Source of the DNA: Trematomus loennbergii
Taxonomy: Eukaryota > Chordata > Actinopteri > Perciformes > Nototheniidae
Direction of reading: 5' to 3'
Assembly: GCA_012861695.1 (NCBI GenBank)
Contig: JAAOOA010000033.1
Location: forward strand, 17,461,934 to 17,525,933
Length of the DNA: 64,000 nucleotides
The notes under the pieces are model-generated. The model was not told where the DNA came from and did no database searches. It saw only the letters and a list, made by a program, of their open reading frames with translations. Within the stretch, counting starts at the first letter, position 1. The number at the start of each line of letters is the position of its first letter. Shown here piece by piece: positions 14,201-64,000 of this stretch. The position numbers and the translations under genes are program-made.

Positions 14201-16651
14201 AATAAATCAGAGGGGTCTCCAGAGAGGAAAGCAAAACATTGGAGGCTCCTTCTAAACTCAGCTTCAGGAAAGCAAACAGCTCGGGTCCAAGTGAAAGTCC
14301 CTCTAGGTACTTACTCTGGACTTTGGGGCACACTGGTGTCCTTTACACTAACATGTTGCAAACATGTACAATACTTAAGTTTGTTGCCTGCAAAAACACG
14401 GTGCTGTCAGACGAAATACCAAGGATTTCATGTTTCTGTGACAATGTACCAAAAGCAAAACAGACGGAAGTGAGAGTTCCCCTTGGAGGCTAAGTTTATC
14501 TTGAAATAACTTAAAATGTTATGGTTCATGGATTAGAAAATTGTAACTGTAGTTCCCAAAACATTGGGAGATTTGGGGATTGTAAATAGGAAGTGTTCTG
14601 TTGCTCTGGACTTGGAGCCTAATTCTATAAAATGGTCATCTTAAACATATACTGAATTAGCAAATAGTGTTTGCAGTTTACCCACGAATGTACAAATAAC
14701 TATTATTGTATTACTTGGCACTGAAGAAAACTTTAAAAGCTCAATTGTAAAAGTGTATGGACTATATATCCTTGCATTCAGAGCTTCAAGATCGTAAAGT
14801 AAGGAGAGGATTTATCCTTGTCATTTAATATCATAGATGTCAAAGAAAAGCATTCAATCGTCATATTTAAGAAGAAAATTGACCAAAATCGTTACTTTCT
14901 TTTCTGTTGATCGACTTATTAATGCTTGACTAAATATTGCTGCACTGCAAACTTCAGTGTCATGGATACAGTGTCTTTATAAACAAGTCTTGTCTTTAGC
15001 TATCATCCCACCCTCTTGGAGTCTGGGATGGAACATGCCATTCCCCCTTTCTGTCTTTCGATCTCTATTTCGGTTGCTCTTCTCTATCTTCCCCCTCTCA
15101 CAGCGAGCCAGAGAACATGTGGTGTGTTTATTTGTTTTTTTGGCTGTTGTTGGCTCAAAGTGGATGTTCCCAGCAGCGTTTGTCTCTCTGACTGGCAGCT
15201 ATACAAAGAGGGGGGGGTCTTACTGTTATATAAGATACACTGCCGCACCAGTGATGAACCACAATAACTTACGTGGATGGTTGGGATGGTCTTGAGGAAA
15301 GCTATTTAAATACTATATTAATCATCTGTATGGTTAGGATGGAAAAATGTGATTCTAAAATCTATTGTCTGTGAATAAGTGCTTTTCTTGCGTTAAGAAT
15401 TAAATCACAAACACAGATATAGTATTAAATGTGCATACGTACATGCAGAGTTATTTTTTTAATCCTCTCCTGACCCCATTAACCCATCACACAGGAGGGC
15501 GAGGTTTACACATTTTCCACCAGATAACACCCAGAATGATTGACAGGTAACTATCCATAGATTTCAATAGACAACATGCCTCTATTAATCATTTTAGAAA
15601 CATACAAGGCAATAAGAAGAACAAATGGCAATGCCTTGTTGAAGTATAGTTGAAGGAGAGACGTGTGTGGCGCAAACTCACTCTCATTCCCATATGCTCT
15701 TCATAGGAAATCAAAGGCGACACTGAAGGACACAAATCATCAAACTGAATGACAGAAGCATGGAAGCGGCTGGTGCCAAACAGGAAATGCTACAACAAAT
15801 ATGTTGCAGGGTTTTTTTCCCATTCAAAGAGTGTTTGAAGGATATACAAAAGGAACTTTGGTCTAAAGCGAAACAAACAGATCAAAGATGTCTAAGATAC
15901 TTTTAGAGATGCATCCTTTCCTTTTAAATGCAAAGCAACTTTAGTGACTCATATTTGCCCCACTTCCTCTCCATGTCAGACAGGAGATTTGTATTCCCTG
16001 TGCACTTATACTTCTTTTACCTGCGAATGTTCAGCAACAAAACACATCTAGAAAAGTTTGATATCTTTGTTAAAGTTTGGAAAGTATCAGAAGCAGGTTC
16101 AGAAATAACCTGCTATAAGTTCTCCTCTGGCACTGACACATGCATCACTTGAGAGGAACATGAGTTCATTCAGCTGCTCAGAGATGACCCAAATTAATTG
16201 AACTCGATTGCAGAGGAGGAAACGGAAAAGGCTGCAATTTGACTCAATTGCGGGGAAAATGACAGGAGTCAAGCTTCACTTGACCAAACAGATTTTCCAC
16301 AGAAGTTCTGGAAAAATGGAAATATGACTCTCTGCTTATGCAACGTCCAAACAACAAGAAGGAGAGCAGCAAAACTACCCAGAACCACAGATCCCAGTGT
16401 GTAGGCAGGATCAAGTTAACAAGACTGAAAGGGGTTTGTATAGGAACATTTCTCACAAGAAGACAGGGGGAACCCCCCTTAAATAAGCTATTAATCCAAC
16501 CAGCGTCATTAGAGGCCACCGCGACAAAACCACTGTATTGTGCATCGGGGCTAGACAGCTAGTTAAAGTGAGTCACGTGTTGGGAAATGTCCCCGAGAGG
16601 ACACAGACGTCTCTCTTTGTAGGTGGCATGTTTTCAGCAGCTGTCTCTTAC

Positions 16652-58535
<41,884 letters not shown>

Positions 58536-59876
58536 CTGCAGGACAGAGAGACAGAGACATTATTAGCATTTCACCAGAAAACAAGGCCTGCTGGCTCCAG
58601 TGACTCACAGACACCACTGATGATAACAATCTCTAGTACTTCTTCAGAGCAATTTGCAAGCATTGAATTCTCTCTTTACCCACCACTTATTTTGGTGCTG
58701 CACACAAAAACACAAGGAATGGGTGATACAAAAGATGACATTTCTGAAGATTGAATTTATAAATGCAGACGGCATGTGATGATTCTTGGATAAAAGAAGA
58801 ATTAAAATGGGACAACATAAAATGGTGGACTGTTGAAGCTTGATTTCATAAACGAACCAATAACATGCAACAGAAACAAGAGAATGAAACATTCGAGCAT
58901 GGCTGAACTAAGGACTCTACATGTGACTTTAATATTTAGGTTTAATATTGTCTATATGTATCTCTGTCTTTAGGTTTTAGGAGATGAACAACTTGTTTTG
59001 TTTTAGTCGCTAATAATAACACATCAAGAACTGTTGGAAATAGTTACTCTATGTTTCCATAGTAACACACTGACACTGTCCACATTTTACTGACTATTGT
59101 GAAGGTAAACATCACAGGAAAGGAACAAAAATGATTGCTAATGTTTATCCACAGACAACGATGAAATATGCCCTTTGAGTCTGCTACAAGAAAAACAATC
59201 ACATATTGTCCAGGATGTTCATTTTGTTCCCCGATTGGATAGAAATCCTGTCAATCTATCCAATAAAGCACACATTATTATGTATGAGCTTGAAATAGAA
59301 GTGCATGCACCAAAGCATGTGCAACCATTATTAAAATAATTTAAACAGTTGTAAAAAAAAAAAAAGCAGAACACAATGATTGAAAAGCTAATAATGTGGG
59401 AGGTGCATCGCTGAGCCTTACTGACTGCTACTTTAAAGTAAAAAGTGTATGAATCCACTACTAACTTTACAGACAGACATTTGCTCTAAATGTTTCCTAG
59501 ACAACTCAATAAGCCACAAACGGAACCTAATTGCAAAATAAAAGCAGGGGTCAAAGGGGGGGGACAACAACACACATCATCAAGCTAATGCTAATGGTTG
59601 CCTAAAGTGGCCGACAGGCAGCAGTCTGTCACCCTCTGACACGCATCGTAACCCAGTCACTGCACCGCCCACCTGCCAATCAGAACATTCCATCCATCTG
59701 TTAGCTACCATATGGTTTATGTGTAGCTGTTGGGCAAATGGTACACTTGGGTCTTAGCACACTTAGTGAAGCGTGCAAAAAAAACAGTGCTGAAGAGCTG
59801 CGAGATGACATGAGCAGAACATGAGACGTGGATGTGAGGACGGGGTCAAAATACTGAGGTGAGGCCCTCCCAATAC

Positions 59877-59982
<106 letters not shown>

Positions 59983-61344
59983 TGCCTCTTGTCCATCTGT
60001 TCCCTCTCTGACTGTTCTGCACACCTTCTGGCCTCTTGACAGGCGAGTTTGTCCCAATCTGCTAAAGATGGGCGAGTGTATGTAAGCATGAGAAAACTGA
60101 AAAAAACACGCAACAACATAAGGCCGGGTGATTAAACACATTTCATATTCAATTCAATATGATTCTGCTGCTTAATGTGGGAGGAGGATCATTTTAGAAC
60201 CTCTCTCCCGGCGCTAACTGTCCTCAGGGTGTCAACAAAAAGTTATTCATAGATCTAGCCTCTTCATTTTACCGTCAAAGTTTAACTTTACTCTTGAAAT
60301 GTACAAAATACCGGTTGAGTCGAGATGTAATAATCGCCATCTCAATTTGGAGCTTTCAATACTAACCAAACTAGAAATTATTCTGATATTGCAATAATAG
60401 AGCATCCTTACAAAATGCAAAAGGGTCTGTTCCCTGTTGTCGTTTTTTATTTGCAGAAATAATAATAGGCAGCAGAAATCATTCATAAATACAGTCGCTG
60501 CTGTGCTGAGAAGAGTCCATCATGGAGAACAGAGTTACAGCAGTGAGCAGGGTGCACTCTATCTTACTTATAGTTGCCTTATGCAAGTACTGTCAGCCTT
60601 GTGTGCATTGAGTGTTTATCGGTTAAACTGAATCATCGTGGTCATTGTGTTTGAATGAATCACTTTGCATGCACTTTGGTGTGTGAGTGGTCATTACTTC
60701 TGCCAATTATGTCTTATTAGCATATTAAAGCAGGACAGAGAGAAGCAGAGACAAAAGAAAAAGGCAGACTTTGAATATGTCTTGAAGCCGAGATGTTTGT
60801 CACAGATAGGTATTTACACTCAAGTCAGCTGATCTCAGTTTGACTACTTAATCTATTACTAAGGAGTTACAGGTGAAATTCTCTGGAGTCAAACAGACTC
60901 TAGATTGTATTGGGCAGGATGTAGATACTATAACTGATGACACATGAGATAACAAAGAGGAACAGATGTATATAGAGAAGAATGAACATCAACAGCAGTA
61001 CAACTCTTTAGGGAACAGCTTGACCACAAGAGTCCTTTTTTTGTTTTTGATACAAAGAATAATACAAATTGCTTCTAGAGGCTTTCTCTGAACCTACTCT
61101 GCTTCACATCATAATGCATGCATTAGTCTGTAATGGCAGATATAAGTAGTGAAGGACAAATAACTGTATTAATTCAATGTTTAGTAATAGGATCATAAGC
61201 ACAAATTGTTCCTGTTGTTAATGTTGAGTTGTGATGAGATTTCTGGTTTAGATATAAGCACAAAATATGTTCCTATAATGTTGTTTTGTGGGGTTTTTGG
61301 ACCCTTGAGATGTGACTCTTTAGGGATGTGTGCACCCTCAAGAC

Positions 61345-61435
61345 TAGGGCTGTGCAATTAATCGTATTTTAATCGCAATTACAATTTTGGCCTGCCACAA
61401 TTACGAAAACAACATAATCGAAAAAAACGATTATT
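61345..61435. mobile_element. Fragment of the hAT-type element seen at 5516-5842
   Basis: It starts TAGGGCTGTGCAATTAATCG and follows the reversed right half of the 5516-5842 element for about 90 bp, including TTACGAAAACAAC and AACGATTATT. The opposite terminus is absent, so this is a truncated copy. Confidence 0.8.
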
Positions 61436-62373
61436 TTGCTTTGCTAGGTTGTGACATATTTGATCAAATGTATTTGTATTTATCATATTTATATATGTTT
61501 AGTAGCTTGTTGAAGTGCGCTACATAAGTCTGTCACAGCACGGTTGTTCTACAATCCTTATTAAACACTGCTCCCAATCATCTCTAAATATAACATTAAA
61601 GTCGGTGTGCTACAAAGCTGCTCTTCCTCGCTTTGCTTCAAATGTATTTAGTTCAATAAGACAGGTTTTCCCAGACAAGAAGCTCTGATGTCACTGTAAC
61701 GTCACACATCAGCAGTCACAACGCTCATTGTGCATTAATCCACACATGCAAATGTCTTTCTGCACACACTCCTGTCAGGTGGAAATGTGTGCTGCCTCCG
61801 TCAGCTAATGCACCCTGCCAGATCTGTGCGTGACAAACAGTTCAATCAATACTGCACATCATCAATGCAGAGGGAATCTTTCTGTGCAGAGGATCCAATC
61901 GGCCCTAACATGTTTTTACTGCTCAATAGAGCGGTCCCCAAACACGCTTTTCACAGGGATGAAAGAGGGACAAGCTCAACATGACATGTGATTAAAGAGA
62001 CCATAATGTCAAGTAAAAGGATTGACCGAGGAAGGATTGGAGGAAGATCCTTTTGAGAAATCAATACAGCGACGGTTTGGCAAATACACCACAGTGAAGT
62101 GGACCTACATTAGGCTGTCAAGATCGACCCACATGCTCACATGTGTCCAGAGGCCAGGGGAAGTGTAGTCAGATACAAGGGTGTTCTGATTAATATTAGA
62201 TCTATATCGTCATATGAGATAAGATACTGTCTTGATGTAGTAATATGCTGCAAGTGTTGTCTTTTCCTGGTTTCAAAAGGAGGCATTACAGAAAAGTTGT
62301 AATTTAATTTACCAGACAGTTTTAGTTGTTTTTACCCAATTAGTCATTATATCCACACTGAGTGTTTTTTTTA

Positions 62374-62412
62374 ATAAATAATCATAAGGAGTGACTCCTT
62401 ATGATCATTTAT
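62374..62412. repeat. 39-bp near-perfect palindrome
   Basis: Arms of 19 bp (ATAAATAATCATAAGGAGT and ACTCCTTATGATCATTTAT) around a single G, with one mismatch. No element boundaries are seen around it. Confidence 0.88.
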
Positions 62413-64000
62413 CAAAAATCTCATTGTTTCTTTTAGGAAAGCACCAATAGTCAATGCTAAAAATATCACAGATATTTAATCAAATATACATCACCACCAT
62501 GTCTTACTTCAGACTTACGATTGTTGGGGGAAAGGAGAGAACGAATAACACACGCAGCCTCGAAGAAGAAAGCCATTGAGGTGTGTGTTGTGTGAAATAA
62601 AGACCTTCACTGGCAGTCATCAGTATCACCAAGGCAGTCAGGCGAACATTACGTCAACACTGAAGTCCCACTGGTCTTCACTTAAAATACAAAAAACGAA
62701 ACTAGTTTGAAGCTCACTCTTCTGTACCGCCCCTGGAGTGAAGTTGTTGTGGAGCTGATCACTGCTGAATACTTTTACAGCTACACAGCTGTCACATAGC
62801 ACCCATTCAAATTAGGGCAACAATGCTGTATTCAAAAAACACCTGCAGCCTAAGAGGAAGCAATATACAACTAGGGGTGTTGGTGTTTACAGTACATGCA
62901 GGAATTTTAGGTAGTCATTTACTTACCGTCATATGAGGGAACAACCAAAACTGATTTCTGTTTATACATTCAGTAATTGTCGATAATAGAAAGCCAAACC
63001 TAAATGCTGGAACCCACACGCTGCTGCCAAGGAAGCTGGCTGTGGATTAGTGGAGTTTTCACACTTGGAAATTATTCAAATCGTGTTGATGCAACACAGG
63101 AAGGGTCTGTGAATCCACCGAGTGATGAACTCAGCCTTGGGAAACTATATTTAGAACTATTTGGATACGTGGTTTGGGTTGTTTTCCAGGTACTTAACCT
63201 GCGTCCAGTCTGTTATACAATTGGGAACCAGGTACATGGTACAATTGCAGACTCATTTGTAAATGGTCCATTAAAAAACAAGACATGCATTGTTATCCAA
63301 AAGCAGAAAATTATTTTTAAGATTCCATCTCTAGAAATGTGACTGTATCATTGAGCCGCAGAGGTCAACAGAACTCAGCAAAAATATTCCTTTAAAGGTT
63401 TTCTATGTTAAATAAAAAGGTCATACCAAGTATAATACAAGGGCTCAGTATCTGACAAATGGAAACAAAGTTGACCTTCATAGGAAGCAGAGACTGGCCG
63501 GACAGTCTCACAAATAGCTTAAAAAACAGTGCATATAATCTATGGCCACTCCACTGCAATACATTCTGGTGTATTGAGACAATCCTGGAAATATTTGTAT
63601 TTCCACTACAATGTATTTCTCTAAACTCAGTGTGAAATATCTTGTACACAAAGATGTGTATTAAATGTTAGATTTTTTATAAAACAAAAATACTGAAAAG
63701 ATAACATTATGAAACTTGTGACTTTACATAATCTTTTAAAGTCAGTAACGCACAGGATTAAAAAACAAAACAGAAATAAACTAAAAGAAAAACTGGTCCA
63801 AAAATGTTTTTGTTCCCATTTCTTTACTACTTATTTTACATGTAATACCAGACACATTATTGTCTCATGTATTCAATGTTGTTCCCTCTCTGGACCTACG
63901 TTTTCTCACTCACAAAACATGCTGCCCTATACAATTACTGATATGCTCTGGGGTGTGTAAAGGTGCTTAGGTTTTCTAACAATCAACGCTATGGTCCGTG

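Larger units (their letters stand above)
1..16651 (-). other. Long abr intron, at least 16.6 kb, without recognised exons
   Basis: No sequence matching the end of C2 or the RhoGAP domain was found on the minus strand, and no other gene on either strand. The stretch carries a terminal-inverted-repeat element (1032-1911), a LINE-like tail (3417-3478), a hAT-type element (5516-5842), a TTAGCTTAGC-type dispersed repeat (7888-8115), a SINE (8697-9007) and a GT microsatellite (11183-11277). It also has G-runs near 124-136 and 466-486. The remainder looks like ordinary unique intron. That it is intron rather than downstream intergenic sequence is an inference from the missing exons. Confidence 0.6.

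Overview
This window comes from a vertebrate genome, almost certainly a teleost fish. It has short coding exons with GT/AG splice sites separated by long introns. It is dense in (CA)n/(GT)n microsatellites, a tRNA-headed SINE, and short non-autonomous DNA transposons of the hAT and piggyBac kinds. There is no bacterial-style operon structure, and nearly all long open frames are repeats or chance.

One gene accounts for all the coding sequence I can support: abr, the BCR-related Rho-family GEF/GAP, on the minus strand. I placed sixteen coding exons by joining reading frames across splice sites and comparing the protein with remembered ABR and BCR sequences. In transcription order they are: an ABR-type N-terminal exon (58354-58535); an alternative acidic first exon (54546-54671); the DH (Dbl-homology) domain (50382-50480, 47791-47976, 41737-41844, 39624-39684, 34303-34355, 33543-33682); the PH domain (31906-32027, 29449-29617, 27185-27304, 26839-26914); and the C2 domain (26603-26707, 23237-23311, 17425-17522, 16652-16783). 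The very first exon of the long isoform should lie above 64000. The C-terminal RhoGAP exons should lie below position 1, so the gene is cut at both ends. The part seen encodes about 575 residues, roughly two thirds of the protein.

The main oddity is in the exon at 33543-33682. It is one base short of the length the flanking phases require. A four-G run at 33575-33578 (CCCC on the coding strand) replaces the five expected, which would shift the frame at the DH-PH junction and stop translation a few codons into the next exon. An assembly error or a null allele are both possible.

The introns carry several dateable insertions. These are a 327-bp hAT-type element with an 8-bp target duplication (5516-5842) and a partial second copy at 61345; a 667-bp element with an 8-bp duplication (42947-43613) nested in a hAT-like element; an 803-bp element with an 8-bp duplication (23355-24157) with another hAT-like element end inside it; a 711-bp piggyBac-like element with TTAA duplications (32764-33474); and two terminal-inverted-repeat elements at 1032-1911 and 49431-49772. 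Long UG- or CA-repeat tracts in the transcript lie next to several splice sites. I found no RNA gene, CRISPR array, second protein-coding gene or recognisable new system.
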